The notes under the pieces: generated by a model
Told to the model about the DNA's origin: nothing
Seen by the model: only the letters and a program-made list of their open reading frames with translations
Database searches by the model: none
Source: JBOFSQ01 sp051651625
Lineage (GTDB): Bacteria > Planctomycetota > Planctomycetia > Pirellulales > Thermoguttaceae
Length of the DNA: 38,665 bases
Assembly: GCA_051651625.1 (NCBI GenBank)
Contig: JBOFSQ010000086.1
Coordinates: 1 to 38,665 of the forward strand
Direction: 5' to 3'
Part shown: piece after piece, positions 1 through 7,637 of the stretch
How positions within the stretch are numbered: position 1 is the first letter of the stretch
Layout of the letters: the number at the start of each line of letters is the position of its first letter
Made by a program: the position numbers and the translations under genes

Positions 1-230
1 GGGCAGCAATTTCAATAACCGGCGGTAAGCGGTATTCCGCGCAACCGCCGGTACGCGACAAACGAAACTGCGCGTCCCAACGGGACGCTACCAAAATATC
101 GGTTGTTGGTTTGCAAGGTCGCGTCCTACAGACGCACCGTAATTTTGGCCGTGTCACCGGCGGTTGCGTTTGCCGCTATCGCGGCTGCACTTACCGCCGG
201 TTATTGAAATGGATGCCCCGTCGGGGCAAA
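1..230. repeat. Long palindromic intergenic repeat, copy A (cut by window edge)
   Basis: The stretch before the first gene is a nested inverted repeat. A left part reading CAATAACCGGCGGTAAGCGG is mirrored near 190-210 by CTTACCGCCGGTTATTG, and inner stems (AACCGCCGG, GCGTCCCAACGGGACGC, GCCCCGTCGGGGC) lie between and beside them. A second, nearly full copy is at 5996-6237 and a related one with different stem sequence at 38457-38665. I see no gene in it. The role is unknown; it could form a cruciform or a structured RNA leader for the DUF1559 gene that starts 75 bp further on. Confidence 0.85.
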
Positions 231-303
231 TACGGCAATGCGGCCGATTCCCTAAACATTTACCAAACTTCAAGAATCCAATTTTCCACAAAGGAGATTT
301 CCC

Positions 304-1398
304 ATGAGAACGAATGAAAGAACTGGTTTTACCTTGGTCGAGCTTTTGGTGGTCATTGCGATCATCGGCGTGTTGGTAGCACTGCTCTTGCCCGCCGTGC
401 AAGCCGCGCGCGAAGCAGCGCGGCGAATGACCTGCACCAACAACCTCAAACAAGTCGGGTTGGGTGTTCACAACTTCATCGACTCGTCCGGCGGAAAACT
501 CCCGCCGCTGGTGATTCACGAGGCACGCCCTACGTTTTGGGTGATACTGATGCCGTACATGGAGCAAAACGCCATCTACGACCGCATCTATGCCGGTGGA
601 CAAGAAAAGGCCATGCAAGACCGAAGCGTCACCGCTCGTGATAGTGGCCCCACCAACGGTCAAGATGCAAGGGCGTTTTATCGCGGTTGGTGGGACAACC
701 TGTGTTCTCCCGAGGACAAGAAAGCGTATGGCTCCATTCCGGGTTTCAAGTGTCCATCGCGGCGCACTGGGGTGCAAATGACTACTACATCGACCGACAA
801 TATGTCACCCATTGGCCCATGTGGTGACTATGCATGTGTCATGCGGGTACGCAACCCAGGTAATGAGATGAGTGACTGGTGGAATTGCTATATGTCTGAT
901 AACGGAGATGGCAATGACCATATTAACCGGCATTTTGGCCCATTCAGGGTGGCGCACCGCGATGCGAGTTTAGGTAACGGTGTTGATTCCAACAAGCCGC
1001 GTGACAAAATGTCGTGGTGGAAAGATGGTTCTAGTAACCAGCTTGCAGTCGGTGAAAAGCATCTCCCGCAAGATACTATTGGTGTCTGCACATCATCGTG
1101 GCGACCACGGGGCGATTGCAGTTTCTGGCAGATGAGCTGGCGTGACTCCACCGCAGCAGCTCGCCAAATACACGAAAAGAACCGTCTTGCCAAGGGGCCG
1201 AATGATTACAATCCAGCCATTGATACAAACAACACAACACCGCTAAAGGATTTCGGTTTCGGCAGTAGCCACGCAGGCGTTTGCAACTTCTTGATTGGTG
1301 ATGGAGCGGTTCGTTCGATCAGCAACACTGTAGCGTTTGATCCGATCATGTGTGCTCTTGCGGACGTGTCTGATGGTGAGAGTGTGTCGTTGCCGTAG
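304..1398 (+). CDS. DUF1559 domain protein with prepilin-type N-terminus
   Basis: A 364-aa pseudopilin-like protein of the DUF1559 (SBP_bac_10) family, which is hugely expanded in planctomycetes; its function is not established. Residues 7-22 carry the type IV prepilin cleavage motif, TGFTLVELLVVIAIIG, followed by a hydrophobic helix and the family's AVQAAREAARRMTC block, so cleavage after Gly8 by a prepilin peptidase is expected. The C-terminus has the typical H-x-G-V-C-N-F-L-I-G-D-G-A-V-R-S-I signature. The start is supported by AAGGAG 8 bases upstream. The same protein type recurs on the other strand at 6271-7509, and each is followed in its transcription direction by a small lipoprotein gene. 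Family assignment is firm; role at the cell surface is inferred from the signal. Confidence 0.95.
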   Translation: MRTNERTGFTLVELLVVIAIIGVLVALLLPAVQAAREAARRMTCTNNLKQVGLGVHNFIDSSGGKLPPLVIHEARPTFWVILMPYMEQNAIYDRIYAGGQEKAMQDRSVTARDSGPTNGQDARAFYRGWWDNLCSPEDKKAYGSIPGFKCPSRRTGVQMTTTSTDNMSPIGPCGDYACVMRVRNPGNEMSDWWNCYMSDNGDGNDHINRHFGPFRVAHRDASLGNGVDSNKPRDKMSWWKDGSSNQLAVGEKHLPQDTIGVCTSSWRPRGDCSFWQMSWRDSTAAARQIHEKNRLAKGPNDYNPAIDTNNTTPLKDFGFGSSHAGVCNFLIGDGAVRSISNTVAFDPIMCALADVSDGESVSLP

Positions 1399-1481
1399 GT
1401 GGTGACCAAGTAACACCGGCGAGCGGCGGGTGTAAACCCGCCGGTGGAGCTGTGAGTTGACGCCGTGTTTTTGTTTTCCGC

Positions 1482-1760
1482 AATCCCGTAGGGATTCCAT
1501 TATGGTAGAAACCGTGCGCCAACAAAATCCCTCAATCCCGTAGGGATTGAATTGTGGTGGCGAACGTTTGATGTGCATAACGCTTTCTACCATAATGCAA
1601 CTCCTACGGAGTTGTTTTCATTAAACGTCGTGCGTTTGCTACCATAATTGAATGCCTAACGGCATTCGTGGAACGGATAATCCGTTCCCTACGCGCGGCG
1701 GCGTCAACCGGCAGTTCAATCGGTGGCTTTACAGCCACCGCTCGCCGGTGGCTGTAAAGC
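1482..1760. repeat. Cluster of short hairpin repeats
   Basis: The 430-bp gap between the DUF1559 gene and the lipoprotein gene holds no convincing ORF but a string of short perfect palindromes: AATCCCGTAGGGATT (1482-1496), CAATCCCGTAGGGATTG (1533-1549), CAACTCCTACGGAGTTG (1598-1614), AATGCCTAACGGCATT (1651-1666), GGAACGGATAATCCGTTCC (1670-1688), and an inverted repeat with 14-bp arms GCTTTACAGCCACC / GGTGGCTGTAAAGC (1726-1760). ATTATGGTAGAAA near 1500 is also mirrored by TTTCTACCATAAT near 1590. Similar hairpins occur at 37451-37671. Purpose unknown. Confidence 0.75.
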
Positions 1761-1830
1761 GGCGGCCAACCCAAAATCCGCTGCCCCGCTGGGGCAAAAC
1801 AAATCGTATAACAGAAAGCGAGTTAACGTT

Positions 1831-2238
1831 ATGAAATGTGTTGCAAGTTTGTGTGTGCTTGTTGTGGCCGTCTTTTTGAGCGGATGCAGTGGTGGCGTTG
1901 GCGTCACTGGCAAGGTGACGTTTCCCGATGGAACGCCCGTCACCAAAGGCGAAGTGAACTTCCAGAGTGCCAAAGATTTGGTATCGGGCACGATCTCGCC
2001 CGACGGAACCTACAAGCTCGAAGGCGCAACGAAAGGCAGCGGTATTCCAGCAGGAACGTACCAAGTGTTCATCGTTGGAACGCAGGTAATTGACACCAAA
2101 GGTTCGCCCAATCCGAGCGATGCGGTTGTGACCGAAACAGTCGCCAAGAAGTTTTCTAACCGCGAGACGTCAGGTTTGACGTGCGAGGTGAAAGGTGCGA
2201 CGGTGTTTGACATCGCCGTCGAGAAGCCGAAACCGTAA
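1831..2238 (+). CDS. Small lipoprotein, transthyretin/carboxypeptidase-regulatory-like
   Basis: A 135-aa predicted lipoprotein. The signal ends in the lipobox F-L-S-G-C with Cys19. The rest is a short beta-sandwich of the carboxypeptidase-regulatory/transthyretin-like type: VTGKVTFPDGTPVTKGEVNF, then a D-G-T-Y-K-L-E-G strand, G-I-P-A-G-T-Y-Q-V-F-I and a C-terminal S-G-L-T-C-E-V-K-G segment. This is a common planctomycete partner of DUF1559 genes; its function is unknown, probably an envelope or surface component. An upstream in-frame extension to 1723 is rejected because it lies in repeat DNA; 1831 gives a clean signal peptide. It is a paralogue of the lipoprotein at 5500-5937. A strong terminator follows at 2271. 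Confidence 0.9.
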   Translation: MKCVASLCVLVVAVFLSGCSGGVGVTGKVTFPDGTPVTKGEVNFQSAKDLVSGTISPDGTYKLEGATKGSGIPAGTYQVFIVGTQVIDTKGSPNPSDAVVTETVAKKFSNRETSGLTCEVKGATVFDIAVEKPKP

Positions 2239-2270
2239 CGCGAATGCTTTGAGTAAAGTTTGATGCGAAG

Positions 2271-2299
2271 GACGGGCCAAGTATGGCCCGTCTTTTTTT
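2271..2299 (+). terminator. Rho-independent terminator after the lipoprotein gene
   Basis: Perfect 9-bp stem GACGGGCCA / TGGCCCGTC with a 4-base loop AGTA, followed by seven T. It sits 33 bp after the lipoprotein stop and separates the DUF1559/lipoprotein module from gmd. Confidence 0.93.
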
Positions 2300-2438
2300 G
2301 TTATGTCTTGGGACAATTTCCCAGTGTCACAATGTTTTCGTTGTGGTGGCGATATTGTAAAAAGCGTTATCGCCGTTAGAATCTGGTGCGCTTTGATTTT
2401 GTGTCAATCCACTAACTTATCAGCTCGCTTCTAAAACA

Positions 2439-3455
2439 ATGAAACGCATTCTCATCACCGGAGTCACTGGTCAAGACGGTTCGTATCTTGCGGAGATGTT
2501 GCTTGATCGCGGCGACGAAGTTCACGGACTCGTTCGCCGAACGTCGCTCCCGAACACCGGCAACATCGACCACCTGCATGATAACAACAGTTTTCACTTG
2601 CACGACGGAGACCTCACCGATACGGCGAGCGTGATGCACATTGTCGATGCGGTGCGGCCCGACGAAATCTACAATCTTGGGGCGATGTCGCACGTTCGCG
2701 TGTCGTTTGAAACGCCGGAGTACACCGCAAATGTCGCTGGCCTTGGAACGCTGCGATTGCTCGAAGCGATACGTCACCTCAATCTCGTCGAGACGACGCG
2801 GTTTTATCAGGCATCGACATCAGAACTGTATGGCCTCGTTCAAGAGACACCGCAGACCGAAACGACGCCGTTCTATCCGCGCAGTCCGTATGCGATTGCG
2901 AAACTCTACGCCTACTGGGCGACGGTCAACTACCGCGAGGCTTACGGCATCTTTGCGTGCAACGGGATTCTTTTCAACCACGAAAGTCCGCGGCGTGGCG
3001 AAACGTTTGTCACTCGCAAAATTACGCTTGCCGCCGCACGAATCAGTCGTGGCTTGCAAGACAAACTTGCCCTCGGCAACCTTGATGCCCAGCGCGATTG
3101 GGGGCACGCCCGCGACTACGTTGACGGGATGTGGCGAATACTTCAGCAACCACAACCCGACGACTACATTCTCGCAACCGGCACAACGACGACGGTTCGC
3201 CGTTTTGTGGAGCTGGCGTTTCGTGAAGTCGGTATCGACATAACTTGGGAAGGTAACGGCGTCGCGGAGACCGGACGCGACGCGAAAACGGGACGAGTGA
3301 TCATCGAGATCGACCCTGCATATTTTCGTCCGAGCGAGACCGACGTTCTCGTCGGCGACGCATCAAAGGCGCGTCGCGTTTTGGGTTGGCAGCCGCGGTG
3401 TACGCTTGAAACGTTAGTCCGCGAGATGGTTGCGGCGGACGTGCGCCGCGTATGA
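2439..3455 (+). CDS. gmd: GDP-mannose 4,6-dehydratase
   Basis: A 338-aa short-chain dehydrogenase/reductase of the extended type. It converts GDP-D-mannose to GDP-4-keto-6-deoxy-D-mannose, the first step toward GDP-fucose, GDP-rhamnose or GDP-perosamine for surface glycans. The NADP-binding motif TGVTGQDGSYLAE is at residues 7-19, the S-T-S-E-L-Y-G block with Thr127 and Glu129 at 126-132, and the catalytic Tyr151-x3-Lys155 in Y-A-I-A-K. The F-N-H-E-S-P-R-R-G motif typical of Gmd follows. Length is slightly shorter than the usual 340-370. No fcl/rmd partner lies next to it, so the final sugar cannot be told. There is no clear Shine-Dalgarno sequence before the ATG. The neighbour on the other strand is a secreted GH99-like protein, 12 bp away tail to tail. 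Confidence 0.95.
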   Translation: MKRILITGVTGQDGSYLAEMLLDRGDEVHGLVRRTSLPNTGNIDHLHDNNSFHLHDGDLTDTASVMHIVDAVRPDEIYNLGAMSHVRVSFETPEYTANVAGLGTLRLLEAIRHLNLVETTRFYQASTSELYGLVQETPQTETTPFYPRSPYAIAKLYAYWATVNYREAYGIFACNGILFNHESPRRGETFVTRKITLAAARISRGLQDKLALGNLDAQRDWGHARDYVDGMWRILQQPQPDDYILATGTTTTVRRFVELAFREVGIDITWEGNGVAETGRDAKTGRVIIEIDPAYFRPSETDVLVGDASKARRVLGWQPRCTLETLVREMVAADVRRV

Positions 3456-3467
3456 GCACTCACCGTT

Positions 3468-5393
3468 TCACTCCAAACGAATCGACTCAATCTCCACTTT
3501 GATTCCCGCTGTCGAAATGGGATCGAGCCGCAAGTCGGTGAGACGCCCTCGCCATTCGGGACAACTCTTGAGCGGAAGAACGTATTCCACGAAATCGCTC
3601 GAAGGACGCACTGTCGTCTTGACAGAGCAACTCTCCGAAAAGTCCGGCGTTTGCTCAGTTTTCCAGAGAAATTGGAGCGTGTCGTCTTTGGAGACAGACG
3701 TTTTCATACGAACGACGAGACGCTCAAACTGCGACGCTTTGGCGCGGTCTTGGGCAACCCAAATCGCTGGGTCGAATGTCGTCGATTCAAACGTCAAGCA
3801 CTCGCCAGCGTTTTGAAAGTCTTTGACGTTCATCATCGCTCGCCATTCTTGCGACGGGCTGAAGTGTCGCTTCCAGTTTTCGTAGTCTGCGCCGCGAAAT
3901 GTCCACGAAGTTTGGTTTTCAAAGTACGTCGCGGGCAAGTCGTATGGGCCGAGGCCGATGTCGGCTGGGATGATGTCAACGTGTTCTTCGTTCGCATCTG
4001 CAAAGACACGGCGAACGGCGTCGAGGTATCCGAATCCGTACTCACGATACGGGGCGATGTAGTGCCCTTCGCTCCACTCGTTCCAGTTGTCGAGTATGAC
4101 CATTTTGCCGCCGAGTTCGTTCGGCGACATGTTCGTTTCGATGAACTGTTTTCCGCGTCGCAAAAGTTCTTCGTAATCGGTTGGCGGTAGTTTCCAGATC
4201 GAACCTTCGTCGCGCCAGCCGCTCCACGCTTGCGACAGCGTGACGACTTGCGGCAAAATGTCGTGATGCTTTTGCGTCTCTTGAATGTAGTTTAACTGCG
4301 TTTCGATCACCGTTTGTGGTGGCGGCGAGTTGTGAACATACCAGCAGTAGGCGAAGCTCGCGTCGAGTCCCAAATCGCGGAATCGCGCCAGCACCGCCGG
4401 ATCGGTTCCGCGATATTCGCCGAGGAGATAGAGTCCGTCAAAACCGGCTTTTTTGCACGCCTCGCGCATTGCATCGAACGCGGCTTTGGCCTTGTCGTCG
4501 CCGCCCAAATCGAGAGAAACATCGTTCGGCTGATAGACGAAGAGAACCGGTTTGTTGTCGATCTTCAAGTAGTTGTCGCGTTTGAAAAACTTCTCGATCC
4601 AGTACGGCATCAAGTTTTCGAGGAGGTCTTTTTCGTTTTCGATTCCGGCGACGCCGCGTCTTTGGTTTTCCCACATAATCGTAAACTTCATCTGACTACC
4701 AAAACGCGACTTGAAAAGTGCGTCGTCAAAAATACTCTGCTCAAACATTGTCGTGACCGGACCGCCTTGGCTCGTGCGATACCAGCAGTAGATGAAAAAT
4801 GAGACGCCGTGTTCCAACGCCCACTTAGTTTCCCAGTCGGCGATTTCGGGATTGTCTTGCGAGTAGATTCCGAGTGCGGGCGTTCGCTCTTGGTGTTTTT
4901 TGACGACTTGATTCCAAAGGTCTGCGCGTTCGCGTTCCCAAAGCGGGCAGTTGTGCGCACCGACGAGCAAACTTGTTTTGACTGGCTGTGGTTCTGGAAT
5001 GTAGGACAACTTCTCGACTTTGCGAGGCGGCAGAACGGCTTGTGAAATCGTAGCCGTTTGAACGACATTTCTGCCGACCAAAAGTTCGAGCGAAAACTCG
5101 ACTTGACCAGCGGTCTTGCAGACGACGTTCCAACTCGGCGTTGCGGCTTTGTTTGCCTTGACACTTTTTTGCTCGGTCACGTTGCAACTCGCTGGCACGA
5201 CGAGTCGGCACTCAAACGCAACATCGTTGTCGTTCTCGATGACCGCGTTCAGTTTGAACGGACGCTCCGCGCGAATGAGCGGACAGTCGGTTTGGAAACT
5301 GTTCTCGCGGATACAGAGGCCATCCGACGCAAACAGCGACGATGCCGCACCGACGAGAGCAAACGAACAGAATACGATTGCGATACGATTCAT
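3468..5393 (-). CDS. Secreted glycoside hydrolase family 99-like (WbsX-type) protein
   Basis: A 641-aa exported protein. An N-terminal signal peptide (hydrophobic residues about 5-22, ending near S-L-F-A-S) is followed by an immunoglobulin-like or jelly-roll region to about residue 130 and then a GH99-like/WbsX TIM barrel. Support for the barrel: L-L-V-G-A-H-N-C-P-L-W-E near its start, F-F-I-Y-C-W-Y-R, F-T-I-M-W-E-N-Q, and the hallmark LDNWNEWSEGHYIAPYREYG-type segment, which in the family carries the catalytic acidic residues. The C-terminal 170 residues look like another beta domain. Likely acts on a mannose-containing or other polysaccharide outside the cytoplasm; exact substrate unknown. 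The start has GGGGAG 8 bases upstream. The lipoprotein gene upstream has its own terminator, so this gene probably has its own promoter. Confidence 0.85.
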   Translation of the reverse strand: MNRIAIVFCSFALVGAASSLFASDGLCIRENSFQTDCPLIRAERPFKLNAVIENDNDVAFECRLVVPASCNVTEQKSVKANKAATPSWNVVCKTAGQVEFSLELLVGRNVVQTATISQAVLPPRKVEKLSYIPEPQPVKTSLLVGAHNCPLWERERADLWNQVVKKHQERTPALGIYSQDNPEIADWETKWALEHGVSFFIYCWYRTSQGGPVTTMFEQSIFDDALFKSRFGSQMKFTIMWENQRRGVAGIENEKDLLENLMPYWIEKFFKRDNYLKIDNKPVLFVYQPNDVSLDLGGDDKAKAAFDAMREACKKAGFDGLYLLGEYRGTDPAVLARFRDLGLDASFAYCWYVHNSPPPQTVIETQLNYIQETQKHHDILPQVVTLSQAWSGWRDEGSIWKLPPTDYEELLRRGKQFIETNMSPNELGGKMVILDNWNEWSEGHYIAPYREYGFGYLDAVRRVFADANEEHVDIIPADIGLGPYDLPATYFENQTSWTFRGADYENWKRHFSPSQEWRAMMNVKDFQNAGECLTFESTTFDPAIWVAQDRAKASQFERLVVRMKTSVSKDDTLQFLWKTEQTPDFSESCSVKTTVRPSSDFVEYVLPLKSCPEWRGRLTDLRLDPISTAGIKVEIESIRLE

Positions 5394-5425
5394 GGAAATC
5401 TCCCCTTTGACAAATGTTCACGCAC

Positions 5426-5470
5426 AAAAAACGCGACGCGGAAGCGGCGATTATCCCGTTCCACGTCGCG
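5426..5470 (-). terminator. Rho-independent terminator after the second lipoprotein gene
   Basis: Read on the minus strand: CGCGACGTGGAA, a 15-base loop, TTCCGCGTCGCG (one G-T type mismatch), then six T. It is 30 bp past the stop of the lipoprotein gene and before the GH99-like gene on the same strand. Confidence 0.9.
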
Positions 5471-5499
5471 CCGTCAAGACGTTACACCGTATCCGCCAC

Positions 5500-5937
5500 T
5501 CACGGCTTTTCAACGGTGATGTCGTAAACTGTGTCACCTTTCACGGTCACGGTCAAACCAGATGTGGTGGGCGTGAGATATTTTGGGTTGACGAGCTGTG
5601 TGGTCGCAGCGAGCTTGAACTTGTTGGGAATCTTCCCCGCTTCAGTCGCAGAGTTTTCACCAGTGCCAGCGACGATTTGGTTCGTCCCACTCAAGAAAAC
5701 TTCATACGTTCCGGGCGGAATCCCATCACCATCTTTGAGTTTTCCTGCGGTGTAGGTGCCGTCGGAATTGAGCGTTCCCGAACCGAGAAAGTTACCGCTC
5801 TGAAACATCACCATCCCAACCGGCAACGGCGAACCATCCGAAAACTTTACCTTGCCCGTTACCTTTGGATCACCACATCCGATAACGGAGAAACTTACAG
5901 CAACGAGAACGAAGAGTGTGAGTAGTTGTTTTCGCAT
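5500..5937 (-). CDS. Small lipoprotein, transthyretin/carboxypeptidase-regulatory-like (paralogue)
   Basis: A 145-aa predicted lipoprotein with lipobox S-V-I-G-C (Cys21). The mature part follows the same plan as the lipoprotein at 1831-2238: V-T-G-K-V-K-F-S-D-G-S-P, F-Q-S-G, S-D-G-T-Y, G-I-P-P-G-T-Y-E-V-F-L-S-G-T and S-G-L-T-V-T-V-K-G-D-T-V-Y-D-I-T-V-E-K-P. The two are clearly paralogues. A Shine-Dalgarno-like AAGG lies 12 bases before the ATG. It is downstream of the second DUF1559 gene, separated by the palindromic repeat B, so the order DUF1559-repeat-lipoprotein is kept on this strand. Function unknown; envelope location is inferred from the lipobox. Confidence 0.9.
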   Translation of the reverse strand: MRKQLLTLFVLVAVSFSVIGCGDPKVTGKVKFSDGSPLPVGMVMFQSGNFLGSGTLNSDGTYTAGKLKDGDGIPPGTYEVFLSGTNQIVAGTGENSATEAGKIPNKFKLAATTQLVNPKYLTPTTSGLTVTVKGDTVYDITVEKP

Positions 5938-5995
5938 TTTGAGAAACCTTGTTGTGTGAAAATGTGTGAATGGACTTGTGGACGTTGACGCACTT

Positions 5996-6237
5996 GCCCC
6001 AACGGGGCAGCGATTTCAATAACCGGCGGTAAGCGGTATTCCGCGCAACCGCCGGTGCACGCCAAACGAAAATGCGCGTCCCAACGGGACGCTACCCCAA
6101 TGCCGCTTTTTTGTGGCGGTGGTTTGCAAGGTAGCGTCTTACAGACGCCTATACTTTTGCGTCGCTACCGGCGGTTGCGTTTGCCGCTATCGCGGCTGCA
6201 CTTACCGCCGGTTATTGAAATCGCGCCCCGTCGGGGC
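5996..6237. repeat. Long palindromic intergenic repeat, copy B
   Basis: A 242-bp nested inverted repeat that opens with GCCCCAACGGGGC and closes with GCCCCGTCGGGGC. Between them CAATAACCGGCGGTAAGCGG is mirrored by CTTACCGCCGGTTATTG, and inner stems include AACCGCCGG and GCGTCCCAACGGGACGC. It is highly similar to copy A at 1-230 over its whole length, with changes mostly in the middle loop. It fills most of the 333-bp gap between the DUF1559 gene and the lipoprotein gene; no ORF in it is credible. Confidence 0.88.
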
Positions 6238-6270
6238 GAAAACAATTCGTACCGTAACACAATCACTCGC

Positions 6271-7509
6271 TTACGGGAGCGAAACCGATTTGCCATCGGC
6301 GCAATCCGCGTAGGCCGCCAAAATGTTGTAGGGCGTCGTGACGCTCACCGAACGCACTGAACCATCACCAAGAACAAACTGACAAATCCCCGGATGGTAA
6401 CTCCCGAAACCTGAATTGATCGTCGCACCGTTGGCGTCGTCTTGTGGACGCAAAAGTCGCATTGTGTTTGCCGTTGGATTACCGCTGGTATCCATACCGT
6501 TAACGAGTGCCCGACCATGTGCGCCAGAATCAGTTGCCGCGGCTTGAAGAAGATAGGAACAATCGTAATTGTCAAGAAATGGCGTACCCGGCGCACACTT
6601 CCCCAAACGATTGAGTGGGATGTGTTTTTCCCCCACGAGGAACTGATTCGACAGACCATCCTTGACCCACGAGAACGAGTCGCGCCCGTTCCAATACTTG
6701 AAGAGTGGAGTTCCGCTGGCGTCGTTGTTCACAGTACAAACGCGGAACGGGCCTCGGTGATGCACAATGTGTGAACCATTCGGGTCCTCCCGCACAAAGC
6801 AGTGTGACAGACCTTGTGGAGCGTCAGGGCACGTCGGCGTTGCGTAAACAATGCCATAGTCACCCTGCGGCCCAGCGTGGGCACCACCATTATATGCGAG
6901 AGCCGCGTCGTACTCGGCGGCGGCATAGCCACTGCGGCGCGACGGGCACTTTGTCCACGGGATACTTCCAATTCCCTTCCGAATCTCTGGCGTCATTGTG
7001 GTTCCCCAACCGTTATTCCACCATGAGGCGACCGTGACGGGACCTGCTCCGTCGCTTGTCGTACTGGCCATGAAGTCCCACACAGCCTGTTGTTCCAGAT
7101 ACGGAAAGATGGTACCGAGCATTGTGCTACGGTGCCAGCCTACGCAGCTCGGCGGAAGCACGCCGCGCGTATCGTGGAAGTTGTGAACGCCGATACCGAT
7201 TTGTTTGAAGTTGTTGCTGCAAGTCATCCGTCTCGCCGCTTCGCGGGCCGCCTGCACAGCGGGCAGGAGTAGTGCAACGAGAACGCCGATGATGGCGATC
7301 ACCACGAGAAGCTCAACGAGAGTGAAACCGCGATGGCGGCTTCGAGTAGAAGTGGTAACGTCGGCGTCAGAGAAGACGCCAAAGACATCGCAAAGTCTAT
7401 CAGGCTTGCCCCCCCCCCCCACCTTAACATTTGGCGTGCCGCAGATAAGGCACGCTGCGCCGAACATTGTTTCCAAACCACAAACCAACACGGTCAGAAT
7501 CTTTTCCAT
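6271..7509 (-). CDS. DUF1559 domain protein with long N-terminal leader and a G12 tract
   Basis: A 412-aa DUF1559 (SBP_bac_10) protein. The prepilin motif GFTLVELLVVIAIIG begins only at residue 61; usually it is within the first 5-15. The body shows AVQAAREAARRMTC, G-S-I-P-W-T-K-C-P-S-R-R and the C-terminal G-S-Y-H-P-G-I-C-Q-F-V-L-G-D-G-S-V-R-S-V signature. The start at 7509 is favoured because AAGGAG lies 7 bases upstream and no ATG, GTG or TTG occurs in frame between the G tract and the motif. The leader includes a hydrophobic stretch, A-A-C-L-I-C-G, and V-G-G-G-G-K encoded by a run of 12 G (7409-7420 as C on the plus strand). Any slippage there separates start from body. Paralogue of the protein at 304-1398; family certain, start moderately certain. 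Confidence 0.9.
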   Translation of the reverse strand: MEKILTVLVCGLETMFGAACLICGTPNVKVGGGGKPDRLCDVFGVFSDADVTTSTRSRHRGFTLVELLVVIAIIGVLVALLLPAVQAAREAARRMTCSNNFKQIGIGVHNFHDTRGVLPPSCVGWHRSTMLGTIFPYLEQQAVWDFMASTTSDGAGPVTVASWWNNGWGTTMTPEIRKGIGSIPWTKCPSRRSGYAAAEYDAALAYNGGAHAGPQGDYGIVYATPTCPDAPQGLSHCFVREDPNGSHIVHHRGPFRVCTVNNDASGTPLFKYWNGRDSFSWVKDGLSNQFLVGEKHIPLNRLGKCAPGTPFLDNYDCSYLLQAAATDSGAHGRALVNGMDTSGNPTANTMRLLRPQDDANGATINSGFGSYHPGICQFVLGDGSVRSVSVTTPYNILAAYADCADGKSVSLP

Positions 7510-7637
7510 CGTTCGTCTCCTTGTGAAAAGTGGACATCGAAAGAACCGAAAATCAATCGTCGCAACACACGACGACCACAGTGGGGAATCGTAACGCGCA
7601 AATAACGGTCGTCAATGGGACGCGATTTTTTTGCTCG

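Noticed and set aside
1482..1614. Possible CRISPR array (repeated CCCGTAGGGATT)
   Set aside because: Only two similar short palindromes, uneven spacing, no cas genes.
5116..5925. Plus-strand open frame of 269 codons
   Set aside because: Spans the starts of two well-supported minus-strand genes and the terminator between them; no recognisable protein features.
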